Positions 1-12,806 of a stretch of DNA of 64,000 nucleotides are shown one piece after another. The number at the start of each line of letters is the position of its first letter. The first letter of the stretch is position 1. The notes below the pieces were generated by a model that saw nothing but the letters and a program-made list of their open reading frames with translations, searched no databases and was not told where the DNA came from. Where the stretch lies: contig AFRD01000006.1 of the NCBI GenBank assembly GCA_000222875.2, positions 124,001-188,000 on the forward strand. The letters run 5' to 3'. The DNA comes from Periglandula ipomoeae IasaF13. Taxonomy: Eukaryota > Ascomycota > Sordariomycetes > Hypocreales > Clavicipitaceae. Made by a program: the position numbers and the translations under genes.

Positions 1-1656
1 TCTTGGAGCTCTGACAGTGGATCTGATTTTAATTGTAACTGATCATTCGCTTTATGATACAATCATTTATTATTATTGTACTCAATTGACGTACTGTTTA
101 CGATCTACTTATGGAATCCGCTCCAATGTGTGATTAACAAGGGTTTATGGGCAGGGGAAGTTTGCTGGCTATTGCATGGTCTAACGATTTTGACTCAGGC
201 GCCCGCTGGAAGACAACCTGAGGACAAGAATGACAAAGAATTGCAACCCAATTGAACACATCAAGATACGAGCTATCCAGTGCCGACCGTCACATCAACG
301 TGCAAGACATCCCAGAAGATAGTGGGTTGGAAATGGGATGCTTTGACGATGAATCCTAATTTCCTTTAGGTGTTTCTCCATGAGAGATTTTGATTTCGAA
401 TTTATCTAGGGTGGGTTTAGATCTTTTAAATGGGAAGGCTAGGAAGACCATGTGGTGATGCCTAAATGTGGTGGGCGGCATAACGCCACCGCATCCTGCT
501 TAAATTATATCAATTACTGGTTGTCCCCCGCCTTATGAGCCTTAACATGATCAATATGTGACTTCTTTTCTAGATTGGAGGTTCAAACAAGCACCCACCT
601 AAATGAGCTTATAGTTCTGCAAACTAGACGCTCGACTTTATATTTAAAATCGCTATGATACAGTGTATCATAATAGTAGTACTATAACACCACTCAAACA
701 AAGCGCAAGCCACCCAAGAAGAGTACTTGATGCATTGCAGGTAATACACGATGGATGAAAGCACCCGTAAATAAACGCTTCCGTCTACAAAACGCACGCT
801 AATATGTTCTCTCTAGCGCTGGTCAAAACAGAGCAGGTCTTTCGGAGCCACGATATTCAGAGAGCAGGTAGCAATTCTGAAGGCTACGTACTAAACTCGC
901 CCGCCTCTGTCCCCACTGATACAGCTAATGTGCCGCCGAAAACTGAGCATGGCCAGCCTTCGGTCTGTGTAGATTGTCTGTGTTGTTGTATTTATAATGG
1001 GTGCGATTTCGTTCTTGGCCTTATTTGTGCATCGACATGCAGCTTTTTCTCGCATTCGTAGCAATAGATAGACTTCATCATCTAGTATTTTGTTCAACGG
1101 CTGCATGTCCACACCTCGCGTTCTAAGACAGCGGACTCAACTATTTATAGTGTGATAAGCTCTTGTAGCGTCTACATAAAAAGCATCTAGTCTATGGAAA
1201 ATACATCCTCCCTTTATGAGGGCAATTGCTCCCAGTTACTTTGTGGTCGCTACCACTAGTTCTAGTTGCTGGCACTCTCAGGCAACCGTCAACCAGAGCG
1301 CTAGACCACTAGGCTCCCAATAGTCACTAGTCAAGCCAAACCAGTTAACCCCGATTTGAGGTCTAGTGGGTCAGAGATGTAAGAGCTAGGGGCCACACCT
1401 CTCAACGCTCAGCGCTCGTACCAGACAGCGGACAGCATTCAGGACGTGGCGAGGCAAGGCTGAATTAAGCATAACGGATGTCATTTCAGCTCAACTTTAT
1501 CTGCTTGAAATGCACAAGGGTACTATTGACACTTTAAAAGCTAAGCTTGTATAAATTACATGATTGTCCGACATTCAAAATGAGACTCATTTCCACCTAC
1601 GGCTAGGCGTCACACCCACAAAATCACCCAGCACCGCATATCAACAGAAACGGAAT
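1..1656. other. intergenic, no supported gene
   Basis: No open frame here has a recognisable protein signature. The stretch is fairly AT-rich. On the minus strand around 1250-1325 there is a tRNA A-box-like stretch (tagtggtctagcgc), but no matching B box or closing acceptor stem follows, so no RNA gene is called. Confidence 0.5.
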
Positions 1657-2611
1657 ATGTTTTCATATGTGTTGGCGGCCATCGTCATCGCAACACTGGT
1701 TCTTTTCGCCAATACAATCATCGGATTTATTTCATTCCACTTCCTCCCTCCATCTCAGCCATTAGAAAAGTACAAACGGGCCGGGCCGGAACCCGCTTAC
1801 GCTCTTATTGCAAGAGGCAGTACCGCAATCGGCCTGGGCATCGCAAGGGAGCTAGTCAAACAAGGATTCGGAGTTTTCCTCATCGGAAGTGTATCCGAAG
1901 AGCTACGAGATGCAAAAGCATCCATAGAGGCCACTACACCTGGTGCTCGAGTCGTTATGTATCGGCTCCGACCCCGTCACTGCCATACCCGCAGAAATAG
2001 AGGACATGGCCGACATATTCAAGGACCTCAACTTGTCCATATTAGTTAATAACGGGCGGCCGCCCTTCCGACAACCGAGCACAAGTTCCTCCGCTAATAA
2101 CCCTATCATCAACTACGATGGGCGATACTTTGCACGTCTCACGGCAACCATGTTGCCTTTGCTGTCCGAAGGGCGATACAGAAGAGAGGACCGCTCACTC
2201 ATACTCAACGTCTCGAGTCAGGGTATACCCGGCATGCCTTATTTCGCCATGTACGACAGCACTGGAGCGTTCAATCACAGAGTTCGTGTGGGTGTTGCTG
2301 CTGGAGAGTTTGAGCAGACTCCAGCCACGGTTCACATAGATTATTTGGCCGTGAATACGGGTGATATTCTTTCCCAGCAAAACCGCAGAAATATCGCAGC
2401 GTCCAAAGCAGATTACTTTGGGAAGCGAGTTGTTCGCTCTGTCGATGCGGCCATAAAGCAAAAGTCAAGAGCTATTTGTCCGTATTGGTGGCACGATTTA
2501 AAATGGAGGGCTATGAGCTGGATCAGTTAAGATGTGTTGAAACCCGAGACGGTCAACTTGATTGGTATGGAAAGGGACCTTTTGAATGGGTATAATGGGA
2601 ATACAAGGTAG
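1657..2611 (+). pseudogene. Decayed membrane-anchored short-chain dehydrogenase (17-beta-HSD/ketoreductase-like)
   Basis: The first ATG at 1657 opens a hydrophobic anchor (MFSYVLAAIVIATLVLF) followed by a Rossmann segment. The frame then switches: up to about 1966 it reads GARVVMYRL, and the conserved continuation DPVTAIPAEIE with LNLSILVNN lies in the next frame. This is explained by one extra base in the ctcc at about 1966-1969. After WIS, a TAA at 2528-2530 interrupts the frame, but similar-looking sequence (DVLKPETVNLIG) continues in frame to a TAG near 2611. Key residues are also lost: the TGxxxGIG cofactor loop reads ARGSTAIG, and the YxxxK catalytic motif reads YDSTG, so the lysine is missing. 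Intact relatives are endoplasmic-reticulum NAD(P)-dependent ketone/steroid reductases. The combination of a frameshift, a stop and lost catalytic residues makes this a pseudogene. The assignment to the SDR superfamily is firm; the subfamily is less certain. Confidence 0.75.
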
Positions 2612-4379
2612 TCGGGATTTAGTTGAACATCTGAAGCCACGCCGACTCACGGGGTGGTATAGTGTATTTTCCTTTTATTTCGCCAGCGACTCCCACGTGT
2701 AGACATGTTTTGTCTCGAGAAAACCACGTCTTTATTTACTCTACCCTGGTATTATATCATTACAACTATGCGTCACATTGTAGTTTCGGCCATCGCCTTT
2801 GGATGACTGTCAGCCAATCAAGGCTTGTGAGCAAGATTGACCACACAGAGTTGGACGACATTGCAGAGATGAACAATACAAAAATACACCATCGTCGGCA
2901 CCAGCATGGCCGATTCTCCTTCTATAGCACTCGTTGTCGCTCTACCTTGAACGAGAATGATGGGCACCTTCGCATCTTGGGCAAAGGCGAGTGAGTCACG
3001 GTTGTGCTCAGGTAGTGATGCATACTAAAACACAACCCGTCTACAATACGACGTGAAAAAGATCGCGGGATGCAGATCAAGCGTGCTCATCGATGCTATG
3101 CATCTTCGCTGGAGGTGCTACATTGATGACTTCAGCTGTGTTGCTCTTGGGCCTCCATTAGAATCTCGTCACTATATGCCGTCCTTCGCTTTCTGACACT
3201 GTTGGGATTTTCTTGATGCACCAAGCGTCTGTAACTTGTAAGTCTCCGAAGCTGAGTATTCGAGTAAGTACATGACTGAGATAAGTAACAGTCTGACGTC
3301 AAATGCTTGAATGCAAAAAGTGGTGATGCGCACAGAGCAGACCTTCTAGAGTCACGATGGGCCGAATGAACCAGGGGATTCCATGGGACGCAAGTGCTAG
3401 GCCATTCCGGCAGACGGGAGCTCAGACAAAGAAACGTGGCTCAGGCTCAAGTAAGGATCAATCGAAGTCAGACATCAAGATAAGAACCCCTGCCTGACGT
3501 CGCAGCTGTAGTCGAAAAAGAAAGCCAATGTGATGACCGTGATGGCCATGACGCCCAGGCTGCTATCCGACTTGCTGGCGCCGGCCGCTGATCCAGCAGG
3601 TGCGGCCGGAGATCCCTCACGTGATGGAATTAGACCGCAGAGTAATGATATCCAGAGGTCGTTGCTGTTCGGCGACGTTAAGCTTGAGTGTTGGGCAGAG
3701 TCCAGGCTTCAAAAATCAATGATCACGGTTACCCATCATCGAATCCAACTATCGAACACGAGAGTGGCGTTTTGTGGAGCTCGGCGGGCCAACGGCAGCG
3801 GCCAGTGCCCGATTGCCCCTGTAGCCGCCCCTGTGCAGGCCCTAGACGCCTGACGCCCAGTGGAATTGTCTTTGAGACTTCGACCAGACACCTTGACACT
3901 TTGACACCTTGAGCCGTGCCAGGTGCCGTCTGGTGTAGATCACTCAAAGCCCGACTCATCCGTCCTCATCCGTCACCTTCCTTCACATTCCGCCCAACAA
4001 TCAAAACCAGTTGGCATCCCTCTTCTTAACCCCGTTCCAGGACGCCAGAACATCCATCTACTCGTCAGCACCGAATTGCCGCCGCACACGAGAAATTGAC
4101 CGGATATTGAACGGTGATCCTGGCCAGGGACCAACCAGACAATCAACGCCCGCCGGTACAAAGTACCGAGCAGCAAGGGTCTCCCTCCCCAGCCCAGTCC
4201 AGCCAGGCCCTTGCATCTTCTCTCGTTTAAGCCTTGGTTCCCTCGTGGCAGCGACCAGCACCCAGCGACTTGCCTCGAAAGCAACCGCCGCCGCCGCCTC
4301 GAGACCCGTCCCCAACAACCGTCTTGTGACATCACACACTTCAACGCTATCTGTCGCCATCAGCAGTCGCTCCATTGTG
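2612..4379. other. intergenic, probable promoter/5' UTR of the 4380 gene
   Basis: I see no supported gene. From about 3960 to 4379 the plus strand is C/T-rich, as is usual for fungal 5' leaders, and leads into the ATG at 4380. Confidence 0.5.
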
Positions 4380-5646
4380 ATGGCAGCGGCCGACATGATT
4401 AACGAAGCCCACGGTACGACTTCCTCCCTCCCCCAAACAGGTCACTGCGGCCCAGCACCGAGCCCACACTGACGTATCTCTAGACCGACAGGCGCACCGC
4501 CGACGGCCATTCGCGACATGGGTCAAGAAGTTGACAAACTTCAAGTCCTCTTCGGACGGCGACCGCCCCAAGCGGCACATGCGGATGAAGCGTGGGCACA
4601 AACTCAACAATCCATATCCTCAGTCGGGCCATGTCAGCGAGAATCACGGCAACGGCGTCGTCAACGGGAGCGCCACCAATCGCAGCTACACCAACGGCAC
4701 AAGCTCGTACTCGTTCACGACTGCCCGGACAGGAAGCGTCACTTCACTCGAACGGACTGCACATAGCTCGGTCGACGGCATTGCCCCTACGACGGTGGGA
4801 GCCAGGAGCATGGCAGGGACAATCAGCACCGAGAATGAAGCACCTCGATCCCTGGCACCAAGTCATGGAGGAGCAAGCTCTCTCGCGGGAACGAGTCGCA
4901 CGATTGGCGGCGGATTAGACGGTCGAAGATGTGGTGACAGCACCTTTTCCAGCCCCGCGCCCTCGGTTCGATCCTTGACGACCACTTTGACGACGATTCA
5001 ATCTGTTGCGCCGACCGGTCAGACGCCGTACGTCCAGGCACCACAGAGCAGCAGCACGAACACGCAATCAATTCAGTTCAGTCAGCCATTCCCTACGGCA
5101 TCTCCGGCTTCAGCCATCCCCTCGCATTTGGCGCCGCCCAACAACCACCCCACAACATACACTACAGCCACCGCAAACAATCTATTGACTGACAATGCCT
5201 CCATTCTGACCCTGGCTTCCTCGAGCAAGCGCCGTCGCCGCCGCTCAATGGACACGGACGCATCGGTCCGCGCGCTGGCCCCTTCTTCTCTCTGGGGCGG
5301 TAGTCGTGAGAGTCTTCCCCTCAGTGTTCTTAGCGCCAACATCGAGCAAGGAGGAGTACCGACGACGCCAGGGCTGCCGGGAAGCAGCTCGCGCCTGGGG
5401 CAAGAACGTAACAGCATCTACTCGGCCACGGGAGTCGCGCCGGCCATCAGCAACGAAAGGAACAGCATGCTTACCAAGCAAGGCGACGGAGCTAGTGTTC
5501 GAAGCGGCCGGCTTGGACATGGGAGACCAGACAGTATTAGTGGAAGTATCGTCGGTGTGACAAGCCCTCTGGCCACTCCTCGAGAAGCACCAGACGGCAA
5601 GACGCCCAAGGAAGAGAAAGGGGACCTCCCAGCAAAGGCAGAGTGA
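4380..5646 (+). CDS. Conserved low-complexity Ser/Thr-rich protein
   Basis: Two exons, 4380-4413 and 4484-5646, give 398 residues. The intron 4414-4483 starts gtacga, has a ctgac branch-like site and ends ctctag. Splicing joins MAADMINEAH-type residues to DRQAHRRRPFATWVKKLTNF, which then continues in frame to the stop. The N-terminus (about 1-60) is basic. The remainder is rich in Ser, Thr, Gly and Pro and looks disordered, with a basic patch (KRRRRRS) near residue 245 followed by a compact motif, ASVRALAPSSLWGGSRESLPLS. I see no enzymatic domain, signal peptide or membrane segment. Similar Sordariomycete proteins have, I believe, been labelled polycystin-like cation channels in automatic annotation, but no transmembrane segment here supports that name. 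The function is unknown. The gene call is good because of the clean splice and the long conserved-looking frame. Confidence 0.8.
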
Positions 5647-6211
5647 GGGAGAGTGCGAAGAACAGACATGATTGAAGGAGTTGCCACGGCGTTGTATTAC
5701 AGGGAGTTGATTTGGTTTTAGGACAGGGAGTGCATTTTTCGAATTCGGTTTGGGCTGGTTCAAGGTGGATATAATGGATTGTGGTGGGCAGGCGTGGCAT
5801 ACAAGATACCCAGTTGTGCAGGAACTGCCATTGAATTTACTAGATTGCGCAAACACTTCCGTCAGCGTTGAGACGAGTATGTTATAAAGCTGTAGAAACT
5901 CGGTCTGAATGCCAGTATCAGAAAAGGTGTCAGTTGCCAGTGCAAGTGGTCCCTGGTGACATTGATACTCGACTCGACCCGCCTTCAGCCAACCTCTACG
6001 CCAGTAGGTGGAGCAGGGGTGCACTTGCAGTTGGAGCTCCCCCAAGCTCCAGCCAGCCCAGCACTGTCACCTCGCCCCGTCCCACCATCGTCATCGCGCC
6101 TCGCAACCTCGGAGCTGCACACATCGACAGGAGTGCAGCAACCCAACGACGCCTTGCTCTCCGTGACCAAAACCTGACGCGGCGCCAGAAAGCAGCAGCT
6201 CATGCGTCAAC
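5647..6211. other. intergenic between the 4380 gene and VPS11
   Basis: This stretch holds the 3' end of the upstream gene and the VPS11 promoter/leader. Nothing else is recognised. Confidence 0.5.
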
Positions 6212-9200
6212 ATGGCGATTTCGGTACGTGAGACGAGCTTCGCAGACAGAATAGTCAAGTGTGCCCAGGCAGACATCATGCGCTAACACCCTCCAGTGGA
6301 AGTCATTCGACTTCTTCGAAGTCTCTCAGGTCTCCCTCCCCGATGACGACGCCCGCCATCTGTTCGAAAGCAACGAGATCTCCAGCATCTGCGCCGGCTC
6401 GGACAGCCTCTTCATCGGCGGCAATGACGGAACCGTCAGCATCATCGGCAAGAGCTGGAAAGTCGTTAGGAAGTTCCAGGCCCACGAAGCAGGACGAGTG
6501 ACGCACATGCGCCAAGTCGAGGGCACCAGCCTGCTCGTCACCGTCGCCGAAGACTTGAGCAGCGAGCCGGTCTTGAAAGCATGGGCCCTAGACAAGCTTG
6601 TCAAGAAGACGAATATGCCTACATGCCTCAGCACCCTGGCCATCAACAACGGCCGACGACAATTTCCCATCAGTGCATTTGCTGCCTCGGACGATTTGTC
6701 ACAGATTGCGGCGGGATTCGGAAACGGCTCTGTGACTGTGATCCGCGGCGACCTGATCCATGACTTGGGCACGAAGCAGAGGATAGTGTACGAGTCAGAG
6801 GAGCCAGTGACGGGCGTGCAGCTTGCGACGGACGAGAAGCTTACCACGTTGTTTATATCTACGACGACACGAATTGTCAGACTGGGTCTGTCGAGGAAAG
6901 GTCAGGGTCTGCCTCCCAAGACCGTTGAAGATGCTGGGTGCGCTTGGGGATGCATGGCTCTCGATAAAGAGACGGGTGAGGTGGTGGTTGCGAGAGATGA
7001 TGCTATTTATACCTACTCGCTGGATGGACGAGGGCCTCCAAAGGCATACGAGGCTCCCAAGACGCTCATTGCCGTGTACGACAACTACCTGGCCCTCAAG
7101 TGTCTGCCGGCAGGGACAAATGGGCGAGACCAAGATAGCATGAGGCGGCGATTTGGGGGTAGCGGGAACGACGATCTTTTTAATGCGACGAACTTTGTTT
7201 TGCTCGAACCAGATTTGAGGATAATCACACATTCGGAGACAATGATGTCACCGGTGAGGTTCATCTTTGATGTCTGGGGCGATCTCTACACCATGACTGA
7301 AGAAGGCAAGGTATGCATGATGGTTGATCGTAGCGAAACTGTTCAGCAGGCTGACTTTTTGGATTCAAGGTGTTTAGATATCACGAGAAACCGCTGCAGC
7401 AGAGGTTGGAGATGTTGTACCAGCGAAACATGTTTCATCTTGCTATCGAGCTGGCGCAGGGTTCGGGAATGGACCCTCAGCAACAGACGGTTATATACCG
7501 CAAGTTTGGCGACCATTTGTATCAAAAGGCGGATTACGATGGGGCTATGGTGCAGTATATTCGCGCTATTGACACAACTGAGCCGTCTCAAGTCATTCGC
7601 AAGGTATGTCGGATGTTTTTGTGCCTCTTTGTTGGTGCGGAAGAAAGGAGTTCGTTAGCTTACGTCTGACATCTAGTTCCTCGATACGCAACGCATACAC
7701 AACCTGATTCAGTACCTGGAGCAACTCCATGAGCATCGAATGGCGACCGCCGACCACACCACGCTTCTCCTCAACTGCTACGCCAAGTTGAAGGATATTG
7801 AAAAACTGGAAAAGTTCATCAAGTCACCTGGAGATCTGAAATTCGACCTGGACACAGCCATTGCAATGTGTCGACAAGGTGGCTACTTTGAGCAGGCTGC
7901 CTACCTCGCCAAAAGGCATGGCGAAACGGAGTTGGTTGTCGATATCCTTATTGAAGATTCCAAAAGCTACGCCGAAGCGCTCGACTACATCTGGCGCCAA
8001 GATCCTGAAGTGGTAGGTCTGCAACTGAAATGACATGATGCTCGTCCACATGCTGACTATAGGTAGGCATATCCTTGCATGAAAAAATATGCTCGCGTTC
8101 TTATCGAACACTGCCCAGAAGAGGCCACAAAGCTTTTTGTGCTATATTATACAGGCAAATTTCGACCTAGGAAGATGGCAGTGGCCGTAACGGGCGAGTC
8201 AACGTCAACTGGCGGCTTCACTTCTGGTGCCGCGAGTGCAGTACAGAACCTTTCCAGCTACCTCCCATTCCCATACCTAAACGCATCGTCTGGTGCCACA
8301 CCAGGCACACCCAGTAATAACAAGCAAATGGCACAAAATGGCCTTCCTCTAAACGAGGAGGACCACCCGCCGCCAAAGTACACCGTACCCGCACCTCGAA
8401 CGGCCTTTTCGTCCTTCATCGACCACCCAGATGAGTTCATCACGTTCCTCGAAGCATGTCTCGAAGAGGACGAGTGGAAGGTCGCAGACAGGTCCGACCT
8501 GTACACCACGTTATTTGAAATGTATCTATACAAAGCAGGCGAGAAGAAGGGACATCACCGTGAAGAATGGGAGGCCAAGGCGAAGAAATTGATCGAGGGC
8601 GAGCATGTGCCCATGGAGAGCTCCAACGTGCTCCTCCTCTCAGACCTCTCCAACTTCCGCGACGGCACAGTCCTTGTCAAGGAGCAGGCCGGTCTCCTAT
8701 TTGACATTTTCCGATCCTACACATCCGCCAAGGACACAAGAGGCGCCATCAAAGCGCTGCGAAAATACGGTCCTGAAGAACCCCAATTATACCCGGCAGC
8801 GCTAGCATACCTCACATCTGACCCTCGGGTCCTCGAGGAAGCCGGCCCCGACGAACTCGCCAACGTGCTCGCCAAAATTGACAAAGACGGCCTCATGGCC
8901 CCTCTCCAAGTCGTCCAAACGCTCGTCGGCCAATCTTCCACCGGCGGCGTCGCAACAATGGGCATGATAAAGCCCTACCTCCACGACACCATCATCCGGG
9001 AGCGCAAAGAGATCGAAGACAACCGCCGCCAGATTGAGACTCTTCGCAATGACACCGAGAAGCGCAGAGCGGAAATCGCAGACCTCGGCTCAAAACCAGC
9101 CGTCTTCCAGGCGACGCGGTGCGCAGACTGCGGACAAGGTCTCGATCTACCAGCCGTGCATTTTCTGTGTAAGCACAGTTTTCACCAGCGGTGCCTGCGG

Positions 9201-9410
9201 GGCGGAGGCGAGGATGGCGATGACGTCGAGTGTCCGCAGTGCGCGAGTGGGAATGACCTTATTCGCAAGATGAGGGAGGAGCAGAGGAAAGCTGCTGGGA
9301 AGCATGACTTGTTTAGGGCCGAGCTGGAGGGGAGTGAGGATCGGTTTGGGACGGTGGCGAAGTGGTTTGGAAGGGGGGTTATGGATGGGGAGCATAATGA
9401 GGGGAGTTGA
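6212..9410 (+). CDS. vps11: VPS11/PEP5, core subunit of the HOPS and CORVET tethering complexes
   Basis: Five exons (6212-6223, 6297-7310, 7370-7603, 7677-8012, 8067-9410), all joined in phase 0, give 979 residues. The first exon codes only MAIS; it is inferred from gtacgt after tcg and an acceptor directly before WKSFDFFEV. The N-terminal half (about 1-340) is the beta-propeller-like region (SLFIGGNDGTVSIIG). It is followed by the helical clathrin-heavy-chain-repeat region (YQKADYDGAMVQYIRAID, TLLLNCYAKLKDIEKLEKFI). A coiled segment lies near 850, and a C-terminal RING finger at about 883-928 has Cys/His pairs CADC, HFLCKHSFHQRC and CPQC. VPS11 joins VPS16, VPS18 and VPS33 in the class C core that drives fusion at endosomes and vacuoles, and its RING mediates assembly or ubiquitin ligation. 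Length and domain order match the family. The small first exon is the least certain part. Confidence 0.95.
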
Positions 9411-9796
9411 TATGAGCGTGAGTGTATTATAATTGCTGGTTCCAATAGTTCGAGTGGTGTTTGGTGTCAGTTGTTGTGCTTAGTATGCTGCCGCAGGCTT
9501 GATGTGGTTGCGGGATAGTTTTTTATATGGTGTTGAATGTCAGGGTGCCATGCCTCAACCGGCTTGGCAGAAATTCTCCAGCATTGCTCATAAATGAGGC
9601 TCCTTGGTAATCAATAGAATTATAGTGCTGACAGACACGTATGGGTTGCAGTGTTTCTACGATGTTTCACAGTGAATCGAATACGTTGGTACATCATCCC
9701 AGCCGAACCATCGGACTTCCCAAAACGGCATCCACCAACATCCCGCCAACCTCAACCTCAATCTACGCCACAAAACACCATCATCTCTCTCTCAAA
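9411..9796. other. intergenic/5' leader of the nucleotidyltransferase gene
   Basis: No gene is seen. An upstream in-frame ATG at 9641 would add 52 residues to the next protein, but those residues look like untranslated leader (His/Pro/Thr-rich, no domain). Confidence 0.5.
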
Positions 9797-10666
9797 ATGC
9801 CACCACCCACCTCAACAACCTCCTTCACCCGCTCCCTCACAACCTTCCTCTCCTCCCCCGATGCCTTTCGCATCCTCACCACCACGCGGCACGCGCTCAC
9901 ATCCGCACCCGCACCCGCCCCCATCAAAACCCTCATCGTCCTAGACTCAAGCTTCAACCCACCCACCCGCGCGCACGCCCAAATGGCAAAATCAGCAATG
10001 GCAACCGCCGGCCCCAACACCCGTCTCCTTTTGCTGCTATCCGTCAAAAACGCAGACAAGTCCGTCGAACCAGCAAGTTTGGCTCCCCGGCTACGCATGA
10101 TGGAAGGGTTCGCGAGAGATATCGCGAAAAGTCAAGAGATGGATATCGACGTGGCGGTTACGAAAATGGCCTTTTTTCATGCTAAAGCACAGGTTATTGC
10201 CGAGGCGGGTGTTTACGCGGGTGGGACGGAACAGGTTTATCTGTGTGGATTTGATACTGTGATTCGCATCTTTGATGCAAAGTACTACGTTGATGAAGCA
10301 GCTACGGCTCCCGTTGATACGTCGTTGGAGGCGTCTTTGGTGGGCGGGCAGACACAATCGGGGATGCAGAGAGCGCTGGGGCCGTTCTTTGAGACTTCCA
10401 AACTGCGCGTTACGACGAGGCCGGATGATGAATGGGGGAGTGAGGAGGAGCAGAGGGCTTATGTGGATGGGTTGGCGGAGGGGGGATTGCAGAGTCTTGG
10501 AGGGGATGGAGGGTGGGCGAGGAGAGTTGAGTTGGTTGAGGGCGTGGGAGGTGTTGTGAGTAGTTCGAAGGTGAGGGAGGTGGTGAGGCGTGGTGGTGAG
10601 GTTGGGGGGTTGGTGTGTGAGGAGGTGAGGAGGGTTATTGAGGAGGAGGCATTGTATAAGGCGTGA
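9797..10666 (+). CDS. pof1: Pof1-like nicotinamide-nucleotide adenylyltransferase / cytidylyltransferase-fold protein
   Basis: A single exon of 289 residues. I chose the ATG at 9797 (MPPPTSTTSFTRSL) over the in-frame ATG at 9641 because the extra residues look non-coding. The nucleotidyltransferase signature is clear: the HxGH-type loop reads SSFNPPTRAHAQMA at about 51-64. The matching C-terminal nucleotide-binding motif of the ISSTxxR type reads VSSSKVREVVRRG near residue 255. The central part contains the acceptor-side region with VYLCGFDTVIRIF. Yeast Pof1 and its relatives transfer AMP to nicotinamide mononucleotide in NAD synthesis and have been linked to protein quality control; cytosolic or nuclear location is inferred. 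The 3' half is very G-rich on the coding strand. Family assignment is confident; the exact substrate is inferred from family knowledge. Confidence 0.85.
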   Translation: MPPPTSTTSFTRSLTTFLSSPDAFRILTTTRHALTSAPAPAPIKTLIVLDSSFNPPTRAHAQMAKSAMATAGPNTRLLLLLSVKNADKSVEPASLAPRLRMMEGFARDIAKSQEMDIDVAVTKMAFFHAKAQVIAEAGVYAGGTEQVYLCGFDTVIRIFDAKYYVDEAATAPVDTSLEASLVGGQTQSGMQRALGPFFETSKLRVTTRPDDEWGSEEEQRAYVDGLAEGGLQSLGGDGGWARRVELVEGVGGVVSSSKVREVVRRGGEVGGLVCEEVRRVIEEEALYKA

Positions 10667-12806
10667 TGGCAGGGTGACACGAGATTGCTTGATCGAAGCT
10701 GGTGTGGACTGGATTGGAGATTGAAGATATGGTTTGGCGTTTGATATCTGGTGTTGTGATACTACCCTTTAGCTTTGATGAGATTTTAGACATAGATAGA
10801 ACGAGCGTTTGGATTTCTTGAGTAGTATTATGATGATGTACCATGAATATTATTTACAAACAGATGTGTCCCATTGTTTCTGGTATGCTGCATGAGCGAA
10901 GACGGTGCCTTCGCAACAAACTTCACATCATTGAAGATATTTTCTACCGCTCTTCACCTCATGATCGCTGCAATCAGCACAGTGCCTGTCACCTTCAACA
11001 CCTTTCCACCACTTCCATAGCAGTGCATGCCTGCATAAAACCAATGCACAACTACCTGGTTACACAAGACTGAAGCCATCTTCACAAGCAATTCACTCCA
11101 TAATCGAGAAAACATCATCCTCAGCTAGTCATGCCAAATCCACCGCCCAGCCTCGCCTCGCGATCCGAGATTGAACAGAATCCATCACAATCCACACCCG
11201 GCACCCAGACCGCCTCAACTTCCCCATCGTAACGAAATCAATCCCCTTCCAAACAAAACCAAAATGAAAACAGTCCACAAAAAAAGCAATACTCTCGGCC
11301 AAACTTGCAAAATTTCATCTCCAAACCCATGTCATCAACCTTGAAAAAACCAAACGCCGCACCCATGACATCCACCCAGACCCACACTACAAACACAGAC
11401 CCTGCCAACCGCACACAGCTGGTCCCCAAATTCTGCCACCTCAATTTTTTTTTTCTACACCAACCCTCTTCACCGCCCACCACACCCAATCTCTATAAAA
11501 CACGGTCCTCCCACCCTCTCTTTCGAACCTTTTTTCCTTTCTTCTTCACGTCGACAATACTTCAGTATGTGCACCCTACCTGCTCTACACTCCACCACCA
11601 CTTCTCGGGACTCATTTCTAACACAATCAACAGGAGAATCATTTCTATAGTATTCGACCTCCTCTTGGTTCCCTAAAAGAGCCACAGAATCCACCCTGGT
11701 TGATGATTGTATATCCTCGACACCCTAGAGTGAAAGCTCTTGGTCCTCTCGCTCTATCCGCAAGGATGGCGGTCATTCTGCTTCGGCGGGTGGCTGTATA
11801 GAGAGATGTTCCCGTATGGCTATGGCAACATGGTCGGGAAGCTTTATTGATGATCTCGACCCCGTTCGTGGTTCTGCCCTTGGGCGGATGGGCGGGGTGG
11901 GTGTTGATGGACGTCTGACAGGCTTTTTTTCATATTTTCATTGCGGTCTGGGCTTGCTCGGGCGTGAGGAAGAGACTACTTCTGACAGTCGGCATAGTCA
12001 CGGATTGTCAGGTTGATGGTGCATGGCGTGCTGTTTGTCCGAATTGCTGCGCGCGAGACGTGCTTTGCGTGAAAATTTTGATGGCCATATTTGCTTGCAT
12101 GTCAAGACTGGATAATGTTTTGACGAGTGCACACGCCTTCGATCCATTTGCTCATCCCACTCGTACCAACTTCAGCCAGAGTCTAAACAAGCAACTGCTG
12201 TCCCCCAGTCTCAACATGCCCCTCGGTCATCTAGCGAGGTGTGGCCAGATGAATGCAAGCTGCCTGACATCGCCTTCACAAAAATTTCACCTCCCTCATC
12301 CTGCTCATTCACCCGCTTTTCTTGAGAGCTGGACACAAAGTCCATGCTTTTGATAACAACGAACATCCGAGCCCGAAACGACGACGATCCCATACCATGC
12401 TTGCCTGCTCGAGAGCATCTCACCAAAACTGTTCCTGCTATCGCATCTGACGCATCAAGTGACCACCGTCACACCCGACAGATAGCCTACGCCGCTCGAA
12501 GACAACAATTCAGATGAAAATCGCCATCCTCAACTCACGAACGATCATCTCACATTAGCCCGCATTGTCAAATGCACCCAAATGAATTAATTGCCATACC
12601 CATGCTACCATTAACGTCCTAACAATGCAATTCCTCAAAACAAAAACAATTCCAATAACAATAACCTTCCATGTAATACTGATTCTTCCATCACCAAAGT
12701 CCACATCCTACCAACGCTTCGCATGCTTCTAGTTGGAGTCTACAAAAAACAGTAGCCCCATATGTCTATGCAATTTGTACTGAATCCCCTCTCCTCCCCT
12801 CCTCAA
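10667..12806. other. gene-free interval of about 2.1 kb between convergent genes
   Basis: No supported coding region was found on either strand. The interval holds A/C-rich (11100-11460) and C/T-rich (11500-11640) stretches. It separates the 3' ends of the plus-strand nucleotidyltransferase gene and the minus-strand antiporter gene, so it must contain both 3' UTRs. A non-coding RNA cannot be excluded. Confidence 0.45.

Noticed and set aside
9641..9796. Upstream in-frame ATG extension of the Pof1-like protein
   Set aside because: Added residues are His/Pro/Thr-rich without family similarity; the internal ATG at 9797 leaves a normal-length protein.
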